Shown here: in pieces, positions 27,204-35,383 of the stretch
Numbering within the stretch: position 1 is the stretch's first letter
Layout: every line of letters starts with the position of its first letter
Position numbers and translations under genes: made by a program
Notes under the pieces: generated by a model
Database searches by the model: none
The model's input: only the letters and a program-made list of their open reading frames with translations
What the model was told of the DNA's origin: nothing
From: JAJEFO01 sp965214325
GTDB taxonomy: Bacteria; Pseudomonadota; Alphaproteobacteria; Rhodobacterales; Rhodobacteraceae
Assembly (NCBI GenBank): GCA_965214325.1
Contig: CBDCBG010000006.1
Span: 1,302,001-1,366,000, forward strand
Reading direction: 5' to 3'
DNA: 64,000 nucleotides

Positions 27204-28220
27204 CTACTGCATTGCGCCAATGCCGACCAGGAAGTCGATATGGCTTTGCAGAAGCGCCTTGGCTTCAGGCGTCGTGGCGAACTCCTCCCAGCCTGCCTTC
27301 ACGGCAACGCGGAACTTCGCGAGCTCTTCGGGCGACCACTCGTAGAGATTCACGCCCTTTTCGCGCAGAATGACCGCGTTCTGGGCATTCTTGACCTCGT
27401 TGATCGACGCGTTGTGCATCGCCAGCGCATCCATCGCGACGATCATGATGCGCTTGTGATGCTCAGGCATCGCGTCCCAGACGTCCTTGCGGCAGGCCAG
27501 GTGGTCGGCCGGCATGGAGTGGAAACCGGGGAAGTTGGTGTGATTCGCGATGTCATAGAGACCCAGACCGATGTTGTTGGTCAGGTTCGCCGCATCGGCG
27601 CCATCGATGATGCCCGTCTCGAGAGCCGTGAAGATCTCGTTGAAGTCCATCACGATCGGCGAGGCCCCGAGATTGGAGAACACCTTGGTTGCCAGGCCCG
27701 GAGGCGAACGGAACTTCCAGTCCTTGAAGTCGTCGACGCCGCGGATCGGGCGGGTTGACGAGAGCGATTCGGGACCTGGTATCCACCAGCCGACGAATTC
27801 CATGTTGTGCTGATTGTACAGTTCGTTGACAGCGTCCCGCCCGTCCCCGTGCAGGAGCCAGGCCATCTGCTGGTAGGGATTGGTGTAGCCGCCCATGAGG
27901 TCGCCGGCGAACTGGAACGCCGGGTTCTTGCCGGTCTGGTACGCACCACCGGTCATGTCGCAGTCGAGGATGCCGGTCGCCGCCGCATCGAACGTTTCGG
28001 CCGACTTCACGACGGACGATGCATAGAACATCTCGACCTCGATCTCGCCGTTCGACATGGCGGTGATGTCGTCGATGTACTTTTCGGCCATCTGACCCGA
28101 AAGGGTCTCCTGGCTGAAGTGCGTCTGGATTCGCAGCGTCGTCTGAGCCGATGCGGCCGTGGCCCCGATTGCGAGCGCCGCGACCGACGCTGCAAGGACC
28201 ATTCCCTTGGTGAGTTTCAT
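27204..28220 (-). CDS. dctP: TRAP transporter solute-binding protein (DctP-type)
   Basis: 338 aa periplasmic binding protein. The ATG at 28220 follows GGGAGG and gives a signal peptide (MKLTKGMVLAASVAALAIGA, cleavage after ASAQ). The mature protein starts TTLRIQTHFSQETLSGQMAEKYIDD. The family core carries the carboxylate-clamping Arg region (FRSPPGLATKVFSNLGASPIV) and the following FNEIFTALETGIIDGADA helix. It belongs with the DctQ and DctM genes two positions downstream. The ligand is probably a sugar acid, given the flanking dehydratases. Confidence 0.92.
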   Translation of the reverse strand: MKLTKGMVLAASVAALAIGATAASAQTTLRIQTHFSQETLSGQMAEKYIDDITAMSNGEIEVEMFYASSVVKSAETFDAAATGILDCDMTGGAYQTGKNPAFQFAGDLMGGYTNPYQQMAWLLHGDGRDAVNELYNQHNMEFVGWWIPGPESLSSTRPIRGVDDFKDWKFRSPPGLATKVFSNLGASPIVMDFNEIFTALETGIIDGADAANLTNNIGLGLYDIANHTNFPGFHSMPADHLACRKDVWDAMPEHHKRIMIVAMDALAMHNASINEVKNAQNAVILREKGVNLYEWSPEELAKFRVAVKAGWEEFATTPEAKALLQSHIDFLVGIGAMQ

Positions 28221-28359
28221 TCTAGGATTCCTCCCTTGAGTGTTCCGTTCGGACAATCGCTCGCCATGCCTTGGCCAGGAAAGCGCCCGAACCCGAGTTT
28301 GATGCCCGTAACGGCAAGACACTTGTCACAAACACATTCGAAATGCGCAACTTTTGCTC

Positions 28360-29130
28360 CTATCGTCCCATCCAGCCGCCGTCCACTACAAGAATCTCGC
28401 CGTTCATGTAGTCGGATGCTGACGATGCGAGGAAGACCACCGGTCCGGCGAAGTCTTCCGGACTTCCCCACCGGCCCTGCGGAATGCGCTCCAGAATGGC
28501 CTTCTGCCGTGCAGGATCACTCCAGAGAGCCTCGGTGTTGTCCGTTGCGACATAGCCTGGAGCAATGGCATTGACGTTGATTCCCTGACCCGCCCACTCG
28601 TTCGCCAAGGCCTTGGTCAGCTGCCCGACCCCGCCCTTTGACGCAGAGTACCCGGGCACCGTGATCCCGCCCTGGAACGTCAGCAGCGAGGCGATGAAGA
28701 CGATCTTTCCACGGCCGCGTGCGATCATGCCGCGGCCGATTTCCCGGCTCAGAATGAACTGGGCGGAAAGATTCACTTCCATCACCTCGTCCCACCATTC
28801 GTCGGAATGTTCCGCGGCGGGCCCGCGCCTGATGGTTCCGGCGTTGTTGACAAGGATGTCAGGCTCGACGCCGTCCCGGGCCAGATCCGCGACAAGCGCG
28901 CGCAGGGCCGCCCGATCCGCGAAGTCGGCCTGGTAGGCCGCGAAGCCGCGCCCCATGCCGGCAACGGCCGCGCCCACCTCGGACCCGTCATCCTCCAGGC
29001 TGGCGCTGACGCCAACGATGTCGGCGCCGGCGGAGGCAAGCGCCTCGGCCATGCCGCGCCCGATTCCGCGCCTTGCGCCGGTGACCAGCGCAGTCTTCCC
29101 CGTCAGGTCGAATGCGGAAAGAACGTTCAT
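28360..29130 (-). CDS. KduD-like short-chain dehydrogenase
   Basis: 256 aa SDR very like 2-deoxy-D-gluconate 3-dehydrogenase/KduD. The NAD(P)-binding motif is TGARRGIGRGMAEAL, followed by NNAGTIRRGPA. The catalytic Ser region is IASLLTFQGG, with the Tyr-Lys pair in VPGYSASKGG. KduD-like motifs include NVNAIAPGYVATDNTEAL and ERIPQGRWGSPEDFAG. KduD interconverts diketo uronate products of pectin and alginate breakdown. With the kinase at 32160 and the alginate lyase at 18144, a role in deoxy-keto-sugar-acid metabolism is likely but inferred. Its start overlaps the Zn-dehydrogenase stop by four bases (ATGA). Confidence 0.85.
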   Translation of the reverse strand: MNVLSAFDLTGKTALVTGARRGIGRGMAEALASAGADIVGVSASLEDDGSEVGAAVAGMGRGFAAYQADFADRAALRALVADLARDGVEPDILVNNAGTIRRGPAAEHSDEWWDEVMEVNLSAQFILSREIGRGMIARGRGKIVFIASLLTFQGGITVPGYSASKGGVGQLTKALANEWAGQGINVNAIAPGYVATDNTEALWSDPARQKAILERIPQGRWGSPEDFAGPVVFLASSASDYMNGEILVVDGGWMGR

Positions 29131-30164
29131 GCACCGTCTCCAACCTTGATGAGGCTCTTCAGCGCCGTCGGATTGCTGTCCAAGGCCTCGAATGCCGCCT
29201 GGATGCCAGACAACGGACTGACATCCGTTATGACCATGTCCGCATCGACTCCGCCGCCGGTGATGATCGCAATCGCCTGCTCGTAGTCTTCCGGCTCGTA
29301 GACGCGCGCGCCGAAAAGCTCAAGTTCGCGCCAGAAGAACTGGAAAAGGTCGATCTGCGGCTTCCGGGCGTGGATTGCCACCATGACGATCCGTGCCCGC
29401 GTGGCTGCGCAGGCCGTCATCGCATCGACGCCGGCCTGCGTGCCCGAAACCTCGAACACGACATCCGCGCCCCTGTTGCCGGTTCGGTCATGGACCAGGC
29501 CTGGCAGGTCTTCCTCGGCAGGATTGACCACGTCGAATCCGAGGTTGCGGGCGATCTCGACGCGGCTTGGATTAACTTCGGAGAGCACGACGTTGGCTCC
29601 GCGTCCGCGCGCAACCATCGCGCAGAGAATCCCGATCGGACCACCTCCGACAACGAGCGCGTCCTCGCCGGACCGCAGCGCAGAGCGCCGCACGTCGTGG
29701 CACGCCACGGCGACGGGCTCGACAAGCGCCGCGTGATCCATCCGCAGGTCGTCCGGCAAGGCATGGAGCGTGCGCGCCGGCACGTTCCAGACCTCCTGCA
29801 TCGCGCCGTCCGAATCGAGCCCGAGGAACCTGAGATTGTGGCAGATGTGCCTGTGACCCGCCGTGCATGCCGGACAGTCATCGCAGTGGTCCAGTGGTCG
29901 CACCACGACCTTCTGCCCGACAGAGACGCCCGGCACGCCTTCCCCGACGGCCGCGACGGTCCCGGACATTTCGTGTCCGATCACGCGATTCAGGCCGACT
30001 CTCGCATCCATGCTGCCGTGAAAGACATGCATGTCGGTCCCGCATATCCCGCAATAGGCAATGCGAACCGCGACTTCGCCCGGGGCCGGATCGCTTGCGG
30101 TCCTCGTCTCGACGGCAAAGGACCTGTTCCCCCGGTAGAGCGCTGCCGTGATCTCCGTGCTCAT
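29127..30164 (-). CDS. Zinc-dependent alcohol/polyol dehydrogenase
   Basis: 345 aa MDR-family dehydrogenase. The start at 30164 (MSTEITAALYRG) is supported by a four-base ATGA overlap with the preceding stop codon. Catalytic zinc ligands are visible in AYCGICGTDMHV and GHEMSG, and the structural zinc loop has CDDCPACTAGHRHIC. The NAD(P) fold is at ALVVGGGPIGILCAMVA. This subgroup includes threonine, sorbitol, galactitol and L-idonate/gluconate 5-dehydrogenases. It probably oxidises a hydroxyl of the sugar acid handled by the neighbouring dehydratases. Confidence 0.88.
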   Translation of the reverse strand: MSTEITAALYRGNRSFAVETRTASDPAPGEVAVRIAYCGICGTDMHVFHGSMDARVGLNRVIGHEMSGTVAAVGEGVPGVSVGQKVVVRPLDHCDDCPACTAGHRHICHNLRFLGLDSDGAMQEVWNVPARTLHALPDDLRMDHAALVEPVAVACHDVRRSALRSGEDALVVGGGPIGILCAMVARGRGANVVLSEVNPSRVEIARNLGFDVVNPAEEDLPGLVHDRTGNRGADVVFEVSGTQAGVDAMTACAATRARIVMVAIHARKPQIDLFQFFWRELELFGARVYEPEDYEQAIAIITGGGVDADMVITDVSPLSGIQAAFEALDSNPTALKSLIKVGDGA

Positions 30165-31285
30165 GATGCCTTGCAAGCTCCCGAGTTCCATCCCGCCGAG
30201 TCATGCGCGGACTCAAGCCTTGCCCAGTCGAAGGACACGCCGATGCCGGGCTCGTTCGGGGCGACGGCGAGGTGATCCTCCACGACGAGCGGGCGGAACG
30301 TGTATTCGTCAATCGGAAAGCTGTGCACTTCAAGCCAGCCCGCGTTGGGACGTGCCGACACGAGGCTGACATGAAGCTCCTGCATTCCGTGACTGCAGAT
30401 CGGGATGCCACGCCGTTCGCTCAGCTCCGCGACCCGGAGCCAGCCGGTGATGCCACCGCAATTGGACGCGTCCGGCTGGATGTAGCTCAGCTTGGCATCG
30501 CGGAACGCGTGCTCGAATTCGTGAATCGTGTGCAGGTTCTCGCCCATCGCCAGCGGCACGCCCGTTGCCTCAGCGATCCGGGCATGTCCTGCAAAGTCAT
30601 CGGGAATGACCGGTTCCTCGAACCAGAGGATGTCATGCTCGGCAAACGCGCACGCGGCTTCAATCGCCTCGGGCACGGAGAACGCGTAGTTTGCGTCCAC
30701 CATGAAACTGCGATCCGGCCCGAGCACCTCCCGGACGGCGCGGACACGATCGACGTCGGCCGCCAGTTCGGGCTGGCCCACCTTGATCTTCACGGCATTG
30801 AAGCCCGCGTCGACGAAACCCTCGGCCTGTTGAACGAGCTTGCCGAGCGGGAAATTCAGGTCGATGCCTCCGCGATAGGCACTGCAGCGGTCTCCCGCCC
30901 CGCCGGCCACATGCCAGAGAGGCTTTCCGGCCGCCTTGCAGCGGATGTCCCATAGCGCGATGTCAACGGCGGAAATGGCGAACGACGCGACGCCTCCCCG
31001 GCCCACGTAGTGGACATGCCAATGCATGGCATCGTGGAGCGTCTCTACATCGGCGGGATCCTGGCCGGCCAGAAACGGCGCCAGGTCGTGCTCGATCATC
31101 GCCACGATGGCCTGTCCGCCCCTGCCGCCCGTGTAGGTGTATCCGGTTCCTTCCTGGCCGTCGTCCGTCCGGACAATGGCCGTGACGAGCTCGAATTCCG
31201 TATGGTCGCCATGCTTGGCATCGGTCAGCACTTCCGCTAACGGAACGGCGAAGCGCCTGACAGATACGTCTGAAATGATCGACAT
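30161..31285 (-). CDS. Mandelate racemase/muconate lactonizing enzyme family dehydratase, copy 2
   Basis: 374 aa from the ATG at 31285 (MSIISDVSVRRFAVPL); the open frame upstream runs through the regulatory region and is not coding. Catalytic features are KIKVG (KxK), MVDANYAF, LWFEEPVIPDD, GENLHTIHEF and a C-terminal His in PICSHGMQELHVSL. It is diverged from copy 1, so the two probably act on different acids or stereoisomers. First gene of the minus-strand operon, directly downstream of the two GntR-type operators and therefore the most likely regulated promoter. Confidence 0.88.
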   Translation of the reverse strand: MSIISDVSVRRFAVPLAEVLTDAKHGDHTEFELVTAIVRTDDGQEGTGYTYTGGRGGQAIVAMIEHDLAPFLAGQDPADVETLHDAMHWHVHYVGRGGVASFAISAVDIALWDIRCKAAGKPLWHVAGGAGDRCSAYRGGIDLNFPLGKLVQQAEGFVDAGFNAVKIKVGQPELAADVDRVRAVREVLGPDRSFMVDANYAFSVPEAIEAACAFAEHDILWFEEPVIPDDFAGHARIAEATGVPLAMGENLHTIHEFEHAFRDAKLSYIQPDASNCGGITGWLRVAELSERRGIPICSHGMQELHVSLVSARPNAGWLEVHSFPIDEYTFRPLVVEDHLAVAPNEPGIGVSFDWARLESAHDSAGWNSGACKAS

Positions 31286-31336
31286 GCAGGTCCCCAAGCG
31301 GCATGTGCCTTGATCATTGCAAGGCTCGTTCCGGTT

Positions 31337-31347
31337 TGGTATGACAA
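31337..31347 (+). promoter_or_regulatory. FadR/GntR-type operator 1
   Basis: TGGTATGACAA fits the TNGTNNNACNA consensus of FadR-subfamily GntR regulators exactly. It lies 52 bp upstream of the dehydratase start, in the divergent region shared with the GntR gene. Confidence 0.6.
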
Positions 31348-31410
31348 AAATCAAGACATGTCCAGGAATTTCTTTGCCATGACCGCAAGTCAAGCAAGAT
31401 TCATCCAGTT

Positions 31411-31421
31411 TGGTCATACTA
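31411..31421 (+). promoter_or_regulatory. FadR/GntR-type operator 2
   Basis: TGGTCATACTA is a second exact match to TNGTNNNACNA, centred 74 bp (about seven helical turns) from operator 1. It lies 17 bp before the GntR start codon, suited to autorepression. Confidence 0.6.
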
Positions 31422-31437
31422 AACAGGCCGTGAACGG

Positions 31438-32163
31438 ATGATGGGAGAGAGAAGTCGAGACGCGCATGCACGCGCGGCGGACAACCTGGTCTCGATCTAC
31501 GAGCGGCAGATCATCGATGGCACGCTCGCCGTCGGAAAGCCGTTGCCGCCCGAGCGCGAGATCATGCAGAGTTTCGGCGTCAGCCGCACCGTCGTTCGCG
31601 AGGCCGTGCAGACGCTGTCCGCCAAGGGGCTTGTCAAGGCCCGACCGCGATTCCGGCCCGTGGTTCGAACGCCGGGCTACGATGCCGCCATCGAGGCCGT
31701 CGGTTCCGTCGTCAACCGTCTCCTGACCGTGCCGGGCGGCGTGCGGAACCTCTTCGAGCTTCGCATCATGATGGAAGCGGCGCTTGTTCGCGACGCAGCG
31801 CTGCATGCCGACAAGCATCATGTCGCGCGGATGAAGCAGGCCCTGGCCGACAACGAGGCGGCAACCAGCGATTCACGGCGCTTCTTCGAAACCGACATTG
31901 CCTTCCACCGTGTTCTCTACGAAGTTCCCGACAATCCGGTGCTGCCGCAGATTCACCAGGCCTACACGGACTGGCTGTCGGTCCACTGGACAAGAATGCC
32001 GCGGGATCCGGAGCGCAATCGCGTGAACCACAGGGCGCATGGCAGGATCTTCGAAACGGTTCTCCTCCGGGATCCGGACGCGGCCGAACTCGCGCTCCGC
32101 GACCATCTGGACGATGCCTGGAACCAGCTGCGACACACATTCGCGGAGCCCGAAAACCCGTGA
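31438..32163 (+). CDS. FadR-subfamily GntR transcriptional regulator
   Basis: 241 aa. The N-terminal winged helix (about residues 15-75) contains LPPEREIMQSFGVSRTVVREAVQTLSAKGL. The C-terminal FCD ligand-binding domain (about 95-225) has metal-binding Asp/His residues in FFETDIAFHRVLY and HRAHGRIFETVLLRDPD. It is divergent from the sugar-acid operon and overlaps the sugar kinase gene by four bases. It probably represses both directions until the pathway's acid is bound. Two operators of the right consensus lie upstream. Confidence 0.92.
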   Translation: MMGERSRDAHARAADNLVSIYERQIIDGTLAVGKPLPPEREIMQSFGVSRTVVREAVQTLSAKGLVKARPRFRPVVRTPGYDAAIEAVGSVVNRLLTVPGGVRNLFELRIMMEAALVRDAALHADKHHVARMKQALADNEAATSDSRRFFETDIAFHRVLYEVPDNPVLPQIHQAYTDWLSVHWTRMPRDPERNRVNHRAHGRIFETVLLRDPDAAELALRDHLDDAWNQLRHTFAEPENP

Positions 32164-33065
32164 ACCGCCTTTCCCGGATAGCATGCGTCGGCGAAGTGAT
32201 GATCGAACTCGTCGCGGGAGACGGCAAGGCCGCGGAACTGAACGTGGCCGGCGACACCTACAACACCGCGGCCTATCTCAAGCGCACTGCACCGGAACTG
32301 GACGTCGAGTACATAACGGTCCTTGGCATGGACAGGTTCTCCGACCGCATCGTCCGCGACATGGAGGCAAGGGGCATCGGCGCCAGCGACGTCGCCCGAG
32401 ATCCGACACGAATGCCGGGCCTTTACGCGATCGAGACGGATGCTGCCGGCGAGCGCAGCTTTGCATACTGGCGTTCGTCCTCTGCAGCGCGGACGCTGTT
32501 TGACGAGGACGGCCGCGACCCGGCGGATGTCCTCGCCAGCCCTGACCTCGTGCTGCTCTCGGGGATTTCGCTTGCGATCCTGTCCAGCGCGGCACGGGAC
32601 CGACTGAGGGTTGCACTGGAGGGGTTTCGGGCGAACGGCGGGCTGCTGGCATTCGACAGCAATTTCCGCCCGCATCTCTGGCACGACCTCGAACTTGCAC
32701 GCGCTGAAACGGAGAGGTTCTGGCGGTGCACCGACATCGCTCTTCCTTCCGCCGATGACGAAGTGGCGCTCTTCGGCGATGCGGGCGGCAAGGAGGTCGT
32801 TGCCCGGCTCAGGTCATGGGGCATCTCGCGCGGGGCGCTGAAGCGCGGGAACGCTGGACCGGTGGACCTGGGACCGGAAGGACATGCCTTGAACGTGCCG
32901 GTTGCCGAGAATGTCGTTGACACGACGGCGGCGGGCGACAGTTTCAACGCGGGCTACCTCGCGGCCACGGCAACCGGCCGGTCATCGATCAAGGCAATGG
33001 AAGCCGGGCATGCCATCGCGCTCAAGGTCATCGGCAAGCGGGGCGCAATCGTGGACATCGACTGA
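32160..33065 (+). CDS. kdgK: PfkB-family sugar kinase, probable 2-dehydro-3-deoxygluconokinase
   Basis: 301 aa from a GTG at 32160, inside the regulator's stop (GTGA). Ribokinase/PfkB features are VGEVMIELVAG at the N-terminus, NVAGDTYNTAAYLKR for sugar binding, FDSNFRPHLW, and the catalytic DTTAAGDSFNAGYLA near residue 265. The N-terminus and FRPHLW are characteristic of KDG kinases, which make 2-keto-3-deoxy-6-phosphogluconate. This fits the dehydratases and KduD-like enzyme, which would produce KDG. No KDPG aldolase is in the window, so a copy elsewhere would be required. Confidence 0.85.
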   Translation: MNRLSRIACVGEVMIELVAGDGKAAELNVAGDTYNTAAYLKRTAPELDVEYITVLGMDRFSDRIVRDMEARGIGASDVARDPTRMPGLYAIETDAAGERSFAYWRSSSAARTLFDEDGRDPADVLASPDLVLLSGISLAILSSAARDRLRVALEGFRANGGLLAFDSNFRPHLWHDLELARAETERFWRCTDIALPSADDEVALFGDAGGKEVVARLRSWGISRGALKRGNAGPVDLGPEGHALNVPVAENVVDTTAAGDSFNAGYLAATATGRSSIKAMEAGHAIALKVIGKRGAIVDID

Positions 33066-33424
33066 GGCTGGCGCAGCCAGGTGCGCAGTTGCCAGCGGCG
33101 CCCTCGGTCGCGCAAGCCCGCCACAAGAGTTTCGTCGAATCCCTCGAGAGTTGACAGCCTCGCTCCCCGCGAAGTGCCTGGACCGAGGATCAGGGATCAG
33201 GGATCAGGGTCCGCGATTGCGTGACGCGGCACGCTTTCGGCGAGGCTCACGGTTTCGACGTGGCATTGGCCCGCCGGTCCGAAGCCAGCGACAGCCAGCC
33301 TCGCAGGCCGGGCTTCGGAAGGCATTCCGAGACCTTGGACTTCGTTGAAGCGTCAATGGATTCGAACCCGCACCGTGCCGCCCTGCGCCATCGCGCCTGA
33401 TTTGGAGGTCCTGGACACCGGCGG
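33066..33424. other. Convergent intergenic with short tandem repeat
   Basis: About 360 bp between kdgK and the TRAP permease, which converge. It holds three tandem GGATCAG units at 33187-33207. A tRNA T-arm-like 11-mer on the minus strand (33358-33368) lacks a pairable stem. No gene or convincing terminator is seen. Confidence 0.45.
33187..33207 (+). repeat. Three tandem GGATCAG heptamers
   Basis: Perfect 7-bp repeat, three units, in noncoding DNA between convergent genes. It is probably a slippage product. Confidence 0.6.
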
Positions 33425-35368
33425 TCATGGCACGAAGGTCGCCAGCGACGGAACGGCGATCAGCAGCAGGGTCACGATTCCCATGACCCAAACAAACGGC
33501 AACGCGCCTACAAATATGTCCGAGAGCGTAATGCCGGCGCCACGCAGGGTTGAGCTCACGACATAGCAAGTCAGCCCGAATGGCGGCGTCAGCAGGCCAA
33601 TTTCCACCGCAATGACCGTCAGTATCCCGAACCAGATCGGGTCGCCCCCAAGAAGCATTGCGGTTGGCAATGCGATCGGAACGACAATCAACATAATGGA
33701 AACGGATTCAAGAAACATCCCGAGGGCGACCAGGAGCAGCACGTAGATGAGCGCAAATTGCCAGAGTTGAAGGCCAAGCCCGCTGATCATGCCGCCGATC
33801 TGCTGAACGAATCCCGATGACGCCAGCATGATCGTGAAGATGTTCGCCGAAAGAATCAGGAAGAGAACCGTCGTCGCGATTTGGCCGGTTTCCAGCATCA
33901 CGTCCCAAAGCGCTGCGCGGTCCAATCGTCCACGCGCGAATCCATAGATCAACGCTCCCGCCGAACCGACCGCGCCGCCCTCCGTGGGCGTGAAGAACCC
34001 TTGGTAGATTCCGCCGAGCACCAGGACGATCAGCCCGAGGACCGGCGCCAGGAGGATGGCGGCGCGGGCAGCGTTCATGTCTTGCCGTTCAACGCCCCCA
34101 TTGCCCTGGTTGGCTTGGGAAAAAACCTGATGCGGCCAAAACCGGGCGCGCGTCCAGATCATGAGGCACATCGCGAAGGCGAGGATCAGGCCGGGAACGA
34201 TGGCTGCGACGAAGAGCTGGCCAACCGATTGCTCGGCCAGAAAGCCGTAGACGATGAGCAACAGGCTGGGCGGAACCAGCATGCCCAGGACCGAGCTTCC
34301 CGCCACCACGCCAACCGCAAAGCGCTGGTCGTATCCGTGGCGGATCATTTCAGGCGACGCGATCTTGGCGAAAACGGTGGCCGAGGCGATCGAGGATCCG
34401 GTGATTGCGGCAAAGATCGTGTTGGCTGCAACGGTGGCGATGCCAAGCCCGCCCCGGATCGGCCGCGTGAGCCAGCGTGCCACGATGAAGGTTTCATGGC
34501 CGATGTTGGCGGCAGACACCACCAGGCCCATCAGCACGAACAGCGGCACCGCGCTGAACAGGTAGTTGGCGAGATATTCATTGCCCGCAATCCCCAGCAT
34601 CGCATAGGGCAGCGCGATACGCCCCTTGACAAGCCACATCGCAACAAAGCCGACAAGGATCATCGCGATCCCGACATGCAGCCCCATGAGCACCATCAAG
34701 ACGAGCACAAGCGCCGCACCGGCCCCGATCGAAAAGCTGGACCACCCCGCATCCATCGCCGCCGGGAAGCCGAAGTGCCAGGCCGCACAGATCGCGGCCA
34801 ACGAGAGGACCACGATCAGCGACTTGGACATTGCGCCCCCTTGGAGTTCGGTGCGCAGCACGCGCGATGCGCGAAGGGTCAGCGCAGCGGCTGCCATCGC
34901 GCTGCCCAGGACTACCAAGAGGCGCAGGGGCCAGACCTGAAACGAAAATGCGCCGGGAATGCCGACGAGCTCGGTCTCCAGGTAGGCCCGCGTCAGCTTG
35001 GGCCAACCGGCCTGAATCATCAGGATCATCACGATGACGCCCAAGAGCGAGATCACGATTTCCAGGATGGCGCGCACCTGCGGCGCACGGCGCTCGAAGA
35101 TTCCGAGCAAAAGGCCTACCCGCGTCATGCGGCCGGAGCGAAACGCGCTCCCAAGTTGCAGGAACGTGGCGCCGACCAGCGAGTATGCAACGATTTCAGT
35201 GACGCCATGAATGGGGCTTCGAAAGAGCTCGCGCGCGATCACTTCTGCACAGATCAGGACCATCAGCGCGAAGAGCCATACCGTGCCAACGGCACTTGCG
35301 CCTTCCGAAACGGGCCCAAAGACCCTTTCAAGCGCCCCCGGAGCGGGCGTGTCAGGTGCTTCGGTCAA
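33425..35368 (-). CDS. TRAP transporter fused permease (DctQ-DctM)
   Basis: 647 aa fusion. Residues about 25-175 form the DctQ small-permease part (EVIARELFRSPIHGVTEIVAY, FRSGRMTRVGLLLG). From about 180 on is a DctM large permease (GLHVGIAMILVGFVAMWL, SAVPLFVLMGLVVSAANIG, VVAGSSVLGMLVPPSLLLIVYG, FTPTEGGAVGSAGALIYG). It would pair with the binding protein encoded 15 bp upstream. Operon order is GntR, aldehyde dehydrogenase, NTF2-like, DctP, this gene, all minus strand. The imported acid is unknown. Confidence 0.92.
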   Translation of the reverse strand: MTEAPDTPAPGALERVFGPVSEGASAVGTVWLFALMVLICAEVIARELFRSPIHGVTEIVAYSLVGATFLQLGSAFRSGRMTRVGLLLGIFERRAPQVRAILEIVISLLGVIVMILMIQAGWPKLTRAYLETELVGIPGAFSFQVWPLRLLVVLGSAMAAAALTLRASRVLRTELQGGAMSKSLIVVLSLAAICAAWHFGFPAAMDAGWSSFSIGAGAALVLVLMVLMGLHVGIAMILVGFVAMWLVKGRIALPYAMLGIAGNEYLANYLFSAVPLFVLMGLVVSAANIGHETFIVARWLTRPIRGGLGIATVAANTIFAAITGSSIASATVFAKIASPEMIRHGYDQRFAVGVVAGSSVLGMLVPPSLLLIVYGFLAEQSVGQLFVAAIVPGLILAFAMCLMIWTRARFWPHQVFSQANQGNGGVERQDMNAARAAILLAPVLGLIVLVLGGIYQGFFTPTEGGAVGSAGALIYGFARGRLDRAALWDVMLETGQIATTVLFLILSANIFTIMLASSGFVQQIGGMISGLGLQLWQFALIYVLLLVALGMFLESVSIMLIVVPIALPTAMLLGGDPIWFGILTVIAVEIGLLTPPFGLTCYVVSSTLRGAGITLSDIFVGALPFVWVMGIVTLLLIAVPSLATFVP

Positions 35369-35383
35369 ACAAGACGGCCCGCT

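Noticed and set aside
33187..33207. CRISPR or regulatory iteron from the GGATCAG repeats
   Set aside because: Three 7-bp units with no spacers and no neighbouring cas or replication gene; a simple slippage repeat is enough.
33355..33430. tRNA gene on the minus strand, suggested by GGTTCGAATCC (reverse complement at 33358-33368)
   Set aside because: The T-stem does not pair beyond two bases, no anticodon arm of the right size can be built, and no acceptor stem matches. It may be a tRNA-derived scrap or chance.
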